NCBI GenBank assembly: GCA_016718035.1
Contig: JADKEK010000011.1
Location: forward strand, 1 to 64,000
Source: Bacteroidota bacterium
Lineage (GTDB): Bacteria > Bacteroidota > Bacteroidia > Chitinophagales > BACL12
Direction: 5' to 3'
DNA length: 64,000 bases
Shown here piece after piece: positions 34,501-43,765 of this stretch. Each line of letters starts with the position of its first letter. The first letter of the stretch is position 1. The notes under the pieces are model-generated. The model did not search any database and had not been told where the DNA came from. It saw nothing but the letters and a program-made list of their open reading frames with translations. The translations under genes and the position numbers were made by a program.

Positions 34501-34699
34501 TAAACCAGCATCTATTTCACGATTTGAATCCTTGCGCATTTACGCCCAAGTTCAAAATGCATATGTGTTTAGCAAATATACAGGCTTCGACCCTGAGGTG
34601 AGTTCAACAGGTGGAGATCATCCTGAAACAGCAGGAGTGGATTACGCTGCATATCCTCAGGCCAGGACTTATATGCTCGGATTTAATTTCAAATTTTAA
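31595..34699 (+). CDS. SusC/RagA-type TonB-dependent outer-membrane transporter
   Basis: The protein has 1034 residues. Signal peptide about 1-24 (ending TASFAQ) is followed by a carboxypeptidase-D-regulatory domain (GVVLDSITNETLIGANV) and a TonB-box/plug start (LEEVIVVGYGTQKKSDITGS). The plug domain has VRGQSNPLYVVDGIPM and DAASIYGARAANGVILITTK, and a 22-strand barrel ends in MLGFNFKF. Length is normal for SusC. With the SusD partner 18 bp downstream it forms a pedal-bin importer in the outer membrane. In polysaccharide loci such pairs import glycans; here every downstream gene is for amine/aldehyde chemistry, so the ligand is probably not a plain glycan. Confidence 0.93.
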   Translation: MVKKNSLPLLLIIAIMFMGTASFAQTIITGVVLDSITNETLIGANVRLQSDPAIGASTDIDGKFTISSPTPSGAIIISYIGFNTKTITFNGSSSLNIVLSSEKFLEEVIVVGYGTQKKSDITGSISSTRNEEFRDQPISNIAGSIQGKVSGIDIRNASGTPGAGLLVSVRGQSNPLYVVDGIPMISESNSGISTSFDLQGASVGSGQNISSISDLNPDDIESIEILKDASAASIYGARAANGVILITTKRGAAGKTKFNLNYYSGIQQLSRPIEFLSSEELVALIEEARLNDLNAYNADPTIFGEDYDPALSTNPLPDSWNTGVNTDWMDEVFRLAPINNVEFSASGGNDKTTFYISNSYFDQQGIVIESVYKRFNSRLNLDHKISDKLKIGENISLTYSNNRRSLNDNVYTGTVTNAIGASPLMPVYDEDGAFANFEDYQASWLSDNPVLSTEEIIPFTKSNRALASIFGEYQLAPGLKFRSTWSVDFTYLTDDLYFSPITTDAEGVGGKATNSTYSQRVWLGENILSYDKYFTNDHALNVIGGFTLQESSSDYLSISGQGFPIGSGLQDVSSAAIITGGDSYASNWALVSFLSRINYNIKSRYLFSLSARLDGSSRFSPNNRYGFFPAGSAGWHLSDESFWPAALFITDFKLRTSYGITGDQEIGDFQYISFWSPVGYNGQSGLGPRNIADEDLKWQSNKMFNIGFDYELWRGRVSGSFEYYIGNKTDLLSEDVVPGTTGFGSVTRNFGNIQNSGFEFSANTIIVDKSDFDWSFGFNFSYLHNEIIELSTDSILLSAYTDLTATHILVEGQSYGSFWGVPYEGVNPQTGDPVYTDTNEDGVIDDGDAVILGKATPDWYGGFNTAVKYKNWDAGLAATFSLGNEVYNLIRSTYQTGGWSDYGWDEEFYLYQVYANNSHVIDDRWQQPGDETDIPRASLFNYNFYQNSGQAIEDGSHLRIREISVGYTIKPASISRFESLRIYAQVQNAYVFSKYTGFDPEVSSTGGDHPETAGVDYAAYPQARTYMLGFNFKF

Positions 34700-34717
34700 T
34701 TCTGTTTACCAATTTAA

Positions 34718-36160
34718 ATGATGATTATGAAATTTCAACATAAATCTTTAAAAAACAGCTTCCAATTTAACAATTGGGTGCTTGGTAGTTTAGTTATATT
34801 AATAACGTTGAGCTTTACCTCATGCGAAAGTTTTTTATCGCAAACATCAACCAACGACGTTGCTGATGAGGATATGTTTAATGATGCCGCTAGTTTGGAA
34901 AGCGCACGTATTGGTATGTATAATAGTTTGCAGAACCAATATTATTATGGCGGATTTTTCCCATTGATGGCAGATGCGTATAGTGATAATGGAGCAACCG
35001 GAGGTTATGATAATCTAGACCTGGATGAATTGGGATATAAAGAGGCAACACCAAATAATATTTATATCGAAAATTGCTGGATTGCCATGTATAATACTAT
35101 ATATAATTGTAATCAAATAATTACCAATATTGATAATATTAACGACCCTTTATTATCTGAAGAATTACGCAACGATATCAAAGGGGAAGCATTAACCGTG
35201 CGTGCTTTAGCGCATTTCGATTTGTTGAGAATGTTTGGTGAACACTGGGACAATACTTCAACTTTCGGTATTCCGGTTGTAAAAGAAATTTTATCACCTG
35301 AAACAACAATTGGAAGAAATACTGTGGCTGAAACATATGATGCAATAATAAATGACCTAACCACTGCGGAAGGTTTGTTGAGCAACGACGATTTACGATT
35401 TGACCCGCCTGCATTAAAAGGGCCTCAATTTATTACCAAAACAGCTTGTCAGGCATTATTAGCACGCGTGCATCAATATCATTTTAATTATATCAATGCC
35501 GATTATTATGCATCATTAGTAATTCTGGAAGGTTTTGCATCTTTATCTGATGCAGCTTCCTACGCTGAAAATTATACCACCAAATTCGCAACAGAAGCAA
35601 TATTTGAATTGGCATTTAATGGTCAGGATAAAAGTCAGTTTAATGCACTCACTTTTGCACGACCTGATGCATTGCGCAGCGAAGTATCATTTTTAGCAGC
35701 CGAAGATTTATCCGCATTTTTCTCAACAAGAACTGATGATGTTCGCGCAGGTTTGGTTGATTTTGAAAATAATGATGTGAGTATAGAGCCTGATGGCAGA
35801 ACGCAAAAATACAGGGGAGAAGTATTTCAGGATAATAGTGCATATGTAATTCGTTATGCAGAAATGTTGCTGATACTTGGCGAAACCGGTGGCTTTGCAG
35901 GCGGACCAATAATGTTAAATGATTTAAGAGCTGCAAGGGGTATGTCTAATGCAACACCTGCAGATGAAGCCGAATATATTGCTTTACTTGTAGATGAACG
36001 CAGAGCAGAACTCAATTTTGAAGGACATCGCTATTTTGATTTAGCACACTTTGGTTTAGTTGAATCTGTTTTAGGTGAAGAAGTAATGCCATGTTTCCCA
36101 ATTCCGGGTCGTGAAATTAATGCAAGTGGCGGATTATTAATTCAATATCCGGGATATTAA
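34718..36160 (+). CDS. SusD/RagB-type surface lipoprotein
   Basis: The protein has 480 residues. Two more ATGs lie near the start (34721, 34727). A long N-terminal segment ends in lipobox-like SFTSCESF, so it is a surface-anchored lipoprotein. SusD signatures are LESARIGMYNSLQNQYYYGG, IKGEALTVRALAHFDLLRMFG, YVIRYAEMLLILGE and VDERRAELNFEGHRYFDLAHFG. The protein caps the SusC barrel and binds ligand at the surface. It is slightly shorter than average for the family, suggesting a small ligand pocket, which is inference. Confidence 0.93.
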   Translation: MMIMKFQHKSLKNSFQFNNWVLGSLVILITLSFTSCESFLSQTSTNDVADEDMFNDAASLESARIGMYNSLQNQYYYGGFFPLMADAYSDNGATGGYDNLDLDELGYKEATPNNIYIENCWIAMYNTIYNCNQIITNIDNINDPLLSEELRNDIKGEALTVRALAHFDLLRMFGEHWDNTSTFGIPVVKEILSPETTIGRNTVAETYDAIINDLTTAEGLLSNDDLRFDPPALKGPQFITKTACQALLARVHQYHFNYINADYYASLVILEGFASLSDAASYAENYTTKFATEAIFELAFNGQDKSQFNALTFARPDALRSEVSFLAAEDLSAFFSTRTDDVRAGLVDFENNDVSIEPDGRTQKYRGEVFQDNSAYVIRYAEMLLILGETGGFAGGPIMLNDLRAARGMSNATPADEAEYIALLVDERRAELNFEGHRYFDLAHFGLVESVLGEEVMPCFPIPGREINASGGLLIQYPGY

Positions 36161-36192
36161 ATGTTGCTTAAGGCAGGAATAATAAAAAAAGC

Positions 36193-37554
36193 ATGAATAT
36201 TTTTAAATCGATAAATCCATTTAATCAGGAATTAATTGCTGAACATCCGGTATTTACCTCCGAGCAAATTGATGCTGCGTTGTCTAATGCAGAAAAAGCA
36301 TTTCATAACTGGAAAACAACTTCGTTTCAACAGCGCTCCGATTTATTATTCAAACTGTCGACCGTATTAAAGAATAATAAAGAGCAATATGCTTTACATA
36401 TTGCCTTAGAAATGGGTAAAATATTAGCTGAGGCAAGAGCAGAAGTAGAAAAATGTGCTTTGGCATGTGAGTATTATGCAGAAAATGGACCGATTTTATT
36501 GCAAGATAAAATAATCGATAGTGATGCACGTAAATCGTTAGTTGCTTATGACCCAATTGGTGCTGTGTTTGCCGTTATGCCATGGAATTTTCCTTTTTGG
36601 CAAGTAATACGATTTGCAGCGCCAACAATTATGGCAGGTAATGTGGCATTACTTAAACACGCAAAAAATGTTTCATTATGCGCCAAAGATATTGAAGCTG
36701 CATTTATTGAAGCCGGATTTCCGACAGGCGTTTTTCAAACATTAATTGCCAATGCCAATCAATCTGAACAAATTATTGCCCATGATATTGTGCAGGGTGT
36801 AACATTAACAGGAAGCGAAAGCGCAGGGTCTGCAGTTGCATCATTAGCCGGTAAACATATTAAAAAATCGGTGCTTGAATTAGGTGGCAGCGACCCATTT
36901 ATTGTACTCGATGATGCAGATGTAGTTGCAGCTGCAAAAATTGCAACAAAAAGCAGAATGCAAAATGCTGGGCAAAGTTGTATAGCTGCAAAAAGATTTA
37001 TTGTCACCCAAAAAATAGAACAGGATTTTATTCAGGCTTTCAAAAATGAAATTGCTTTAATTCATCAGGGCGACCAATTATTGGCAACTTCAACAATGGG
37101 ACCGGTTTCTTCGGTGGTAGCTGCCGATGAACTTACCACACAACAACAACAATCGGTGGACCTTGGCGCACAAATAATTGCGGGCGGGTTTAAAAATGGT
37201 GCTAATTATGCGCCAACTTTATTGAGCAATGTTAAAGAAGGTATGCCTGCTTTTCATGAAGAATTGTTTGGACCCGTAGCCAGTGTAATTACCGTTAAAG
37301 ATGCTGATGAAGCAATTGTTATGGCCAACAGCCATCGTTATGGATTAGGCGCTACACTTTTTTCCCGGGATACAGATCGTGCATATCATTACGCGCGACA
37401 AATAAGTAGTGGCGCTGTGTTTATTAATGCCATGGTAAAATCAGACCCTCGATTACCATTTGGAGGTGTAAAAAAATCCGGTTATGGTCGTGAATTGGCT
37501 GATTATGGATTAAAAGAATTCACCAATGTGAAAACCATTTATATAAACGATTAA
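36193..37554 (+). CDS. Aldehyde dehydrogenase, succinate-semialdehyde-dehydrogenase type
   Basis: The protein has 453 residues. It oxidises an aldehyde to an acid with NAD(P). The catalytic parts are complete: PWNFPFW (about 129-135), the general base Glu in LELGGSDP (about 228), the nucleophile Cys 263 in AGQSCIAAKR, and HEELFGPV near the C-terminus. The short N-terminus (NPFNQELIAEHP) and length match the Sad/YneI-type semialdehyde dehydrogenases. It is 32 bp after susD and 30 bp before a class III aminotransferase, pointing to oxidation of the semialdehyde that transaminase makes. Confidence 0.87.
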   Translation: MNIFKSINPFNQELIAEHPVFTSEQIDAALSNAEKAFHNWKTTSFQQRSDLLFKLSTVLKNNKEQYALHIALEMGKILAEARAEVEKCALACEYYAENGPILLQDKIIDSDARKSLVAYDPIGAVFAVMPWNFPFWQVIRFAAPTIMAGNVALLKHAKNVSLCAKDIEAAFIEAGFPTGVFQTLIANANQSEQIIAHDIVQGVTLTGSESAGSAVASLAGKHIKKSVLELGGSDPFIVLDDADVVAAAKIATKSRMQNAGQSCIAAKRFIVTQKIEQDFIQAFKNEIALIHQGDQLLATSTMGPVSSVVAADELTTQQQQSVDLGAQIIAGGFKNGANYAPTLLSNVKEGMPAFHEELFGPVASVITVKDADEAIVMANSHRYGLGATLFSRDTDRAYHYARQISSGAVFINAMVKSDPRLPFGGVKKSGYGRELADYGLKEFTNVKTIYIND

Positions 37555-37584
37555 TTACAATAAATTTTAGTGTAAATAGCTACT

Positions 37585-38901
37585 ATGCAATCAACATTAT
37601 CACAAACATCAGCTTTATACGAAAAAAGAAAACAACTTGTGCCTAATGCATTAGGCATTTTTAATCCTTCAAGTATAAGTAAAGCAAGCGGAGCCATTAT
37701 AACCGATGCAGATGGGAAATCATTTATCGATTTTGCAGGAGGAATTGGTGTAATTAATGCGGGACATTGTCCAGAACCTGTTGTAAAAGCAATCCAAGAA
37801 CAAAGCGAAAAATTTATTCATGCATGTTTTAATGTATCTATCTATGAACAATACTTAAATGCTGCTGAAAAAATGATTGATATTTTACCGCATGGAGAGC
37901 ATACTAAAATTATGTTTACCAATAGCGGTGCGGAAGCAGTAGAAAATGCAATTAAAATTGCACGACAAGCAACAAAACGAGAAGCGGTTATTTGTTATTC
38001 GCAGGCTTTTCACGGAAGAACATTATTGGCAGCAACGCTTACGAGTAAGGTCGGTTATAAAACGGGATTCGGCCCTTTTGCACCTGAAATTTATCGCATT
38101 GATTTTCCGGCTTATGATTATTATGAAGGTGCATTAAATGAAGATGCATTTTCGATGGAACATATCGAAAAATTAAAAGCATTTTTTCATCATTACGTGC
38201 CAGCACAAAATGTTGCGGCTATTATTGTTGAACCTGTTCAGGGTGAAGGTGGATTTCATGTTATTCCAAAAAAATATTTACAGGAATTAAGGAAGATATG
38301 TACCGACAATGGTATCATGTTAATTTTAGATGAGGTGCAAACAGGTTTTGGAAGAACCGGAGAATGGGCTGCATTTCACCACTATGATATTGTTCCCGAT
38401 TTATCTACATGGGCAAAAAGTATGGGTAGCGGAATGCCAATTGGAGCTGTTATGGGAAAAGCTGATGTAATGGATAATATTAATCCAGGTACTATTGGTG
38501 GAACATATTTAGGCAATGCATTATGTTGTGTTGCGGTAAGTGCTACCATAGATTATATGCAATCTATTGATATCAATACAAAGGGAAAAGCCGTTGGAGC
38601 AATAATTAAAAAACGATTCCAACAATTACAACAAAAATTCCCTAATCATATTAGTCGTGTGAGAGGATTAGGAGCAATGATGGCATTTGAATTATCTGTA
38701 AATGGCGACATTCATCAGCCGGATACAGCACTTACTAAAAAATTGGCTCAACGTTGTTATGAAAATGGATTAATTGTTTTAACAGCGGGCGTACATGGTA
38801 ATGTAATCCGAAATCTTGCACCACTTGTAATTAGTGAAACAGATTTAAATCGCGGTTTAGATATCATAGAAAATTGCCTGGCTGAAATTATAGCCGCTTA
38901 A
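37585..38901 (+). CDS. Class III aminotransferase, 4-aminobutyrate-aminotransferase type
   Basis: The protein has 438 residues and is a PLP enzyme. It has DFAGGIGVINAGHCP, NSGAEAVENAIKIAR (cofactor phosphate), AFHGRTLLAATLTSK, EPVQGEGGFHVIP and LDEVQTGFGRTG, with Schiff-base lysine K278 in WAKSMGSGMPIGAV. The pattern is that of GABA transaminases, but related enzymes take putrescine, 5-aminovalerate or beta-alanine. It lies between two aldehyde dehydrogenase genes. The second aminotransferase in this run (42422) is a close relative, so the two probably serve successive amino groups. Confidence 0.88.
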   Translation: MQSTLSQTSALYEKRKQLVPNALGIFNPSSISKASGAIITDADGKSFIDFAGGIGVINAGHCPEPVVKAIQEQSEKFIHACFNVSIYEQYLNAAEKMIDILPHGEHTKIMFTNSGAEAVENAIKIARQATKREAVICYSQAFHGRTLLAATLTSKVGYKTGFGPFAPEIYRIDFPAYDYYEGALNEDAFSMEHIEKLKAFFHHYVPAQNVAAIIVEPVQGEGGFHVIPKKYLQELRKICTDNGIMLILDEVQTGFGRTGEWAAFHHYDIVPDLSTWAKSMGSGMPIGAVMGKADVMDNINPGTIGGTYLGNALCCVAVSATIDYMQSIDINTKGKAVGAIIKKRFQQLQQKFPNHISRVRGLGAMMAFELSVNGDIHQPDTALTKKLAQRCYENGLIVLTAGVHGNVIRNLAPLVISETDLNRGLDIIENCLAEIIAA

Positions 38902-38904
38902 ATA

Positions 38905-40332
38905 ATGTATATGAAAAAACAGTACATCAACGGAAAATATTGTGATGCAGTAAACGGCGGCGTTTGGAATGTAATTAATCCGGCTACTGAAGAAATAATA
39001 ACTACTGTGCCATTTGGTGATGATCAGGATTGTTTGTTGGCGATTGATGCTGCAACACATGCCTTCACTACATGGAAAAAAATATCTCCATGGACACGTG
39101 CAGATATATTGCGAAAAGCAGCTGACAACATCAGAAAAAATATTTCGCTATTTGCAGAAGACATGGTGATGGAAAGTGGCAAACCATTAGCCGAGGCAAA
39201 AGGTGAATTAACTGTCGCTGCAAATTTATTTGAATGGTATGCTGAGGAAGCAAAACGTGGATATGGGAAAGTAATTCCTTCTTCCAGAACAGATAAACGA
39301 ATGCAGGTAATTTATCAGCCAATGGGCGTTATTGGTGTTATTACTGCATGGAATTTCCCTGCTTACAATCCGGCGCGTGCCTGGGCTGCGGCATTAGCTG
39401 CAGGATGTACATTGGTAGTAAAAGTAAGTGAATTCACACCTTTAACTGGTATGAATTTAATTGCTGCATTAATAGAGGCCGGACTACCTGCAGGTGTAAT
39501 TAATTTAGTGCATGGCGATGCAGCCAAAATCGGAGCTGCTATGCTCAATCACAGTGCTGTTAAAAAAATTAGTTTCACCGGTAGCACACGAGTTGGTAAA
39601 ATTTTGATGGATGGTGCGAGTAAAACAAATACAAAACTTGCATTGGAATTAGGAGGCAATGCGCCTGTTATAATTCTTGATGATGTGGATATTGAACACG
39701 TGGCTAAAACGGCTGTTACAACAAAATTCAGAAATTGCGGACAGGTATGTATTTCGCCACAACGATTTTATGTGCATGAAAAAATATTTGAAGAATTTTC
39801 TGCTTTAGTCGCTAATTATGCTGCTGCATTAACTGTTGGCAACGGGTTAGATAGTGAAACGCGGTTAGGCCCATTAATTAATAAAACGCAGCAACAACAT
39901 GTATTACAAATTATTGAGCAGGCTAAAGAAGAAAAAAATAATATTATAACAGGCGGCACCGCGCAGCATCCCGGTAATTTTGTTTTGCCAACTGTTATAG
40001 AGGTTACAAACAAACAGTCCGAATTTATACATAAAGAAATATTTGGACCGGTTATGCCGCTTATTCCATTTTCAACTATTGAAGAAGTGATTACATTGGC
40101 TAACCAAACGCCTTATGGATTGTCGGCATATATATGGACAAACAATATTAATCATGCGATTTATTTGAGTGAAGCACTTGAATTTGGTATGGTTGGTATT
40201 AATGAATGGGCACCTCATGCTACTGAAGCGCCATTTGGCGGATGGAAACAAAGTGGTATTGGACATGAAAGTGGCAGTGAAGGTATGATGGAGTATATGG
40301 AGAAAAAATTAATTGCCATCGGTGGCTTGTAA
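38905..40332 (+). CDS. Aldehyde dehydrogenase, NAD(P)-dependent semialdehyde type (second copy)
   Basis: The protein has 475 residues (ATG 38911 is an alternative). It has ITAWNFPAYNPARAW, FTGSTRVGK (cofactor loop), the base Glu in LELGGNAPV, the nucleophile Cys about 282 in CGQVCISPQRF, and HKEIFGPVMPL. It belongs to the longer GabD/betaine-aldehyde-like subgroup and differs from the enzyme at 36193. Its start lies within 10 bp of the preceding aminotransferase stop. A natural reading is one dehydrogenase for the aminoaldehyde and one for the dicarboxylic semialdehyde. Confidence 0.88.
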   Translation: MYMKKQYINGKYCDAVNGGVWNVINPATEEIITTVPFGDDQDCLLAIDAATHAFTTWKKISPWTRADILRKAADNIRKNISLFAEDMVMESGKPLAEAKGELTVAANLFEWYAEEAKRGYGKVIPSSRTDKRMQVIYQPMGVIGVITAWNFPAYNPARAWAAALAAGCTLVVKVSEFTPLTGMNLIAALIEAGLPAGVINLVHGDAAKIGAAMLNHSAVKKISFTGSTRVGKILMDGASKTNTKLALELGGNAPVIILDDVDIEHVAKTAVTTKFRNCGQVCISPQRFYVHEKIFEEFSALVANYAAALTVGNGLDSETRLGPLINKTQQQHVLQIIEQAKEEKNNIITGGTAQHPGNFVLPTVIEVTNKQSEFIHKEIFGPVMPLIPFSTIEEVITLANQTPYGLSAYIWTNNINHAIYLSEALEFGMVGINEWAPHATEAPFGGWKQSGIGHESGSEGMMEYMEKKLIAIGGL

Positions 40333-40355
40333 TAACATCAATTAAAAATAATTAC

Positions 40356-41753
40356 ATGGAAGAACTCAGCTCAGCTTACGGATGGTTATCAATAGTACCA
40401 CCTTTGGTGGTAATTGTTGTTTCTATTTTATTGAGGTCATCGTTTGAAGGATTGTTGATTGGATGTGTTGCTGGATTTATTTTAATTGATGGATGGGGTT
40501 TTTTTGATGGATTTATCAGTTCATTATATACAGTAATGTCAAGTGAAGATACCATTTGGGTAATTGTTGTATGCGGATTATATGGCTCGGTGATGGGATT
40601 GATGGTACGGAGCGGTGGAGCCATGAAATTCGGAGAACGTATGATGCAATACATGAAATCTAAAAAATCAGCACTATTTGGTACTTGGCTGCTCGGTATT
40701 TTAGTTTTTATTGATGATTATTTAAGTGCATTAACAGCAGGTATTACCATGCGAAATGTTACCGATAAATTTAAAATTCCGCGTGAATACCTTGCATATA
40801 TTGTCAATACACTTTCACCACCTTTATGTGTTATAGTGCCTATTTCAACATGGACATTATTTATTGGTAAACAATTGGAAACTTCTGGATTTGCTGCAGA
40901 AGGGCAGGGGTTAGCTAGTTATTTTTCTGTTATTCCATTTGTTGCTTATGGATGGGTTTCAATACTCATGATTCCTCTTTTCATTTTTGGTATTTTACCG
41001 CATTTCAAAAAAATGAAGTTGGCAATAAATCGTGCCGAAACAACCGGGCAAACAATACCTGAAGGTACAAAACTTTCGATGGTGCAATTTGATGCATTTC
41101 CTAAACTGGTAAATCCCAAAGCAAGATATTTTTTAGTACCACTTTTAGTCGTGTTAATTAGTACTGTGATATTTCAGGACCCATCAACACCCGGAATAGA
41201 AATTGATGCATTAAAGGGCGTGTTAATTGGTGTGGCATTTACATTCTTTTATTTTTTAATCAGCAAAATTGCTACTGTACAATTGCTGACTGAAACAATA
41301 TTTACAGGATTTAATTCCATGTTATTTGCACTGGCACTAGTGGTAGTTTCATTGATGTTAAAAGAAGTTGGCGATAAAATGGGTTTAACCGAATATGTTA
41401 TCAATAGCGTAACCCCTTATGTGAACAAAGCATTTTTGCCGGTAATCATTTTTATCGCATTATCACTTATTTCTTTTACAACCGGTTCTAGCTGGGGTTT
41501 ATATGTAGTGGCAATTCCAATTGTTATTCCACTTGCCCAACATATTGATTCCAATGTTTATCTCAATATTGGTGCAATTATCAGCGCCGGTGTATTTGGA
41601 GCAAACGCTTGTTTATATTCAGATGCAACCGTATTAACATCACAAAGTTGTGAGACCAATAATATGCAACATGGATTGTCGCAATTGCCATATGCTTTAT
41701 TAGCTTGGGGAGTGAGTTGCCTTGTTTATATCGTATTAGGATTGATTATTTGA
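40356..41753 (+). CDS. NhaC-family sodium/proton-coupled antiporter or transporter
   Basis: The protein has 465 residues and about 11-12 membrane segments. LGILVFIDDYLSALTAGITM (paired Asp in a membrane helix) and TGSSWGLYVVAIPIVIPLAQ are typical of NhaC-type carriers. Family members exchange Na+/H+ or transport organic substrates such as malate/lactate or amino acids. Inside a catabolic operon between semialdehyde dehydrogenase and acetyltransferase genes, an inner-membrane importer for the amine substrate is more likely than pH homeostasis; this is inference from context. Confidence 0.83.
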   Translation: MEELSSAYGWLSIVPPLVVIVVSILLRSSFEGLLIGCVAGFILIDGWGFFDGFISSLYTVMSSEDTIWVIVVCGLYGSVMGLMVRSGGAMKFGERMMQYMKSKKSALFGTWLLGILVFIDDYLSALTAGITMRNVTDKFKIPREYLAYIVNTLSPPLCVIVPISTWTLFIGKQLETSGFAAEGQGLASYFSVIPFVAYGWVSILMIPLFIFGILPHFKKMKLAINRAETTGQTIPEGTKLSMVQFDAFPKLVNPKARYFLVPLLVVLISTVIFQDPSTPGIEIDALKGVLIGVAFTFFYFLISKIATVQLLTETIFTGFNSMLFALALVVVSLMLKEVGDKMGLTEYVINSVTPYVNKAFLPVIIFIALSLISFTTGSSWGLYVVAIPIVIPLAQHIDSNVYLNIGAIISAGVFGANACLYSDATVLTSQSCETNNMQHGLSQLPYALLAWGVSCLVYIVLGLII

Positions 41754-41763
41754 AATTGATTTT

Positions 41764-42411
41764 ATGAATGAAATTTATCAGGTTACCGATAGTATAATTA
41801 TTACTCAAACAACAGCCTTACATGCAAAGGCGTTGGAATTATTACAATATATTGTATTTCCCACTTTAGCAGAAGATGAAATTTTGCATGAAGCACATTA
41901 TCTCAAACATTTAACCATTTTTCCTGAGGGGCAATTGGTTGCTTTAGATGGCGATAAGGTGATTGGTGGAACGACTACTATGCGATATAATTTTGATATT
42001 ACACATCCTGCTCATCACACATTTAGTGAAACTGTTGCCGGAGGTTGGCTTACCAATCACGAGCCGGATGGTGAATGGTTATATGGCATCGATGTAAGTG
42101 TACATCCTGATTATAGAGGAAGAGGAATTGCTAAAGCATTTTATGAAATTCGTAGTAAAATTGCGGCAGATTTAGGATGTAGAGGACAACTTACAGTGGG
42201 CATGTTAAACGGATATTATAAATATCGCGACACGATGGATATTGACACGTATTATCTAAAAGTAAAAAATCACGAAATATTTGACCCAACAGTTTCTGTT
42301 CAGGAAAAAATTGGTTTTGAAATTGTGGGTTTAATGAAAGATTATTTAAATGACCCAACCTGTGGTAATGCAGGTGCAATTATAGTATTGGAAAATAAAT
42401 TCAAGCAATAA
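41764..42411 (+). CDS. GNAT acetyltransferase resembling the GNAT half of GNAT-nitrilase fusions
   Basis: The protein has 215 residues. WLYGIDVSVHPDYRGRGIAK is the acetyl-CoA loop (V-x-P-x-x-R-G-R-G-x-A). The C-terminal part, GYYKYRDTMDIDTYYLKV, IFDPTVSVQEKIGFEIVG and MKDYLNDPTCGNAGAI, is the distinctive end of the GNAT domain that in YhcX-type proteins is fused to a nitrilase. The nitrilase half is absent here. It may acetylate the amine substrate or a product before the amidohydrolase acts, but the substrate is not known. Confidence 0.78.
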   Translation: MNEIYQVTDSIIITQTTALHAKALELLQYIVFPTLAEDEILHEAHYLKHLTIFPEGQLVALDGDKVIGGTTTMRYNFDITHPAHHTFSETVAGGWLTNHEPDGEWLYGIDVSVHPDYRGRGIAKAFYEIRSKIAADLGCRGQLTVGMLNGYYKYRDTMDIDTYYLKVKNHEIFDPTVSVQEKIGFEIVGLMKDYLNDPTCGNAGAIIVLENKFKQ

Positions 42412-42421
42412 ATTCTCAAAT

Positions 42422-43762
42422 ATGATATCATTAAAAACAGCAATCCCCGGTCCTAATTCATTAGCCATAATAAATCGCAGAAAAAATGCCATGCCTGCAG
42501 GTTTAGCTAAATCGACAGAAGTGGCTATTGCACATGCAGAAGGTGGTGTGGTTACAGATGTTGATGGCAATGTATTGTTAGATTTTGCGGGTGGAATTGG
42601 TATGATGAATATTGGGCACAGCAACAAGCAGGTTGTTGATGCTATGAAAGCGCAATTAGATAAATATATTCATATATGTTCACTGGTAGCAACACCAGAA
42701 CCTTATGTTGAGTTGGCAGAATTATTAAATGCTTTAACACCCGGTGATTTTCCGAAAAAAACTTTGCTTGCGAATAGTGGAAGTGAAGCTGTAGAAAATG
42801 CAGTTAACATTGCACGATATTACACAAAACGCAGTGCGGTAATTTGTTTTGAAGGCGGATATCATGGACGAACATTATTAACCTTATCGCTTACCAGTAA
42901 ATATGCTTTATTTAAAAAAGGATTTGGTCCATATGTTAGTGATGTTGTTAGATTACCTGCACCTAATATGTACCGCAAACCTGTAGAATTTACTGATGAG
43001 GCTTATGTGAATTATTGTATTCAGCAGTTTGAGACTGCAATGATTGCACAAATAGACCCGGATAGTGTTGCAGCCATTATTATAGAACCTGTGCAAGGTG
43101 AAGGAGGATTTATTCCCATGCCAAAAGCATTTTTGCAAAAACTTCGCGCCGTAGCAGATGCCCATGGTATTGTTTTAATATTCGATGAAATTCAGTGTGG
43201 AGCATCACGCACAGGAAAATTATTTGCATGCGAACATTTTGATGTAGTGCCTGATATTATTTGTATGGCGAAATCGATAGGTGCCGGTATGCCAATTAGC
43301 GCCATAACAGGAAGAGCAACTATTATAGATGCACCGCATTTAGGTGGAGTAGGAGGTACTTATGGAGGCAACCCTTTGGCTTGTGTTGCCGCAATTGAAG
43401 CAATGAAAATATTATCATCAACTGAATTCCTGGAACGTGTTAATCATGTAGGTAATTTAATTGCTAGTACATTAAATGCTTGGAAAACTAAATATCAATT
43501 TATAGGTGATACTCGTGGGTTAGGAGCTATGCAATTAATAGAGTTTGTGAAAGACCGCACAACAAAAGAACCGGATGTAGAAATTGCAATGGAAATTATT
43601 AAAGAAGCCGTAAGCAATGGAATTATTTTAATCCGCGCGGGATTATATTCTAATTGTATTCGTTTATTACCACCTGTGGTAATGACAGATGAACAATTAG
43701 CTGAAGGTCTCCAGGTATTGGAAAATGCCATTCGCAAAGCGCATGAAAAAAGAAATGTGTAA
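42422..43762 (+). CDS. Class III aminotransferase, 4-aminobutyrate-aminotransferase type (second copy)
   Basis: The protein has 446 residues. PLP-enzyme motifs are complete: DFAGGIGMMNIGHSN, NSGSEAVENAVNIAR, GYHGRTLLTLSLTSK, EPVQGEGGFIPMP, IFDEIQCGASRTG and lysine K284 in MAKSIGAGMPIS. It aligns closely with the aminotransferase at 37585 over its whole length, yet differs enough to suggest separate substrates rather than recent duplication. It starts 10 bp after the GNAT gene and ends 3 bp before the amidohydrolase. Confidence 0.88.
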   Translation: MISLKTAIPGPNSLAIINRRKNAMPAGLAKSTEVAIAHAEGGVVTDVDGNVLLDFAGGIGMMNIGHSNKQVVDAMKAQLDKYIHICSLVATPEPYVELAELLNALTPGDFPKKTLLANSGSEAVENAVNIARYYTKRSAVICFEGGYHGRTLLTLSLTSKYALFKKGFGPYVSDVVRLPAPNMYRKPVEFTDEAYVNYCIQQFETAMIAQIDPDSVAAIIIEPVQGEGGFIPMPKAFLQKLRAVADAHGIVLIFDEIQCGASRTGKLFACEHFDVVPDIICMAKSIGAGMPISAITGRATIIDAPHLGGVGGTYGGNPLACVAAIEAMKILSSTEFLERVNHVGNLIASTLNAWKTKYQFIGDTRGLGAMQLIEFVKDRTTKEPDVEIAMEIIKEAVSNGIILIRAGLYSNCIRLLPPVVMTDEQLAEGLQVLENAIRKAHEKRNV

Positions 43763-43765
43763 TTT

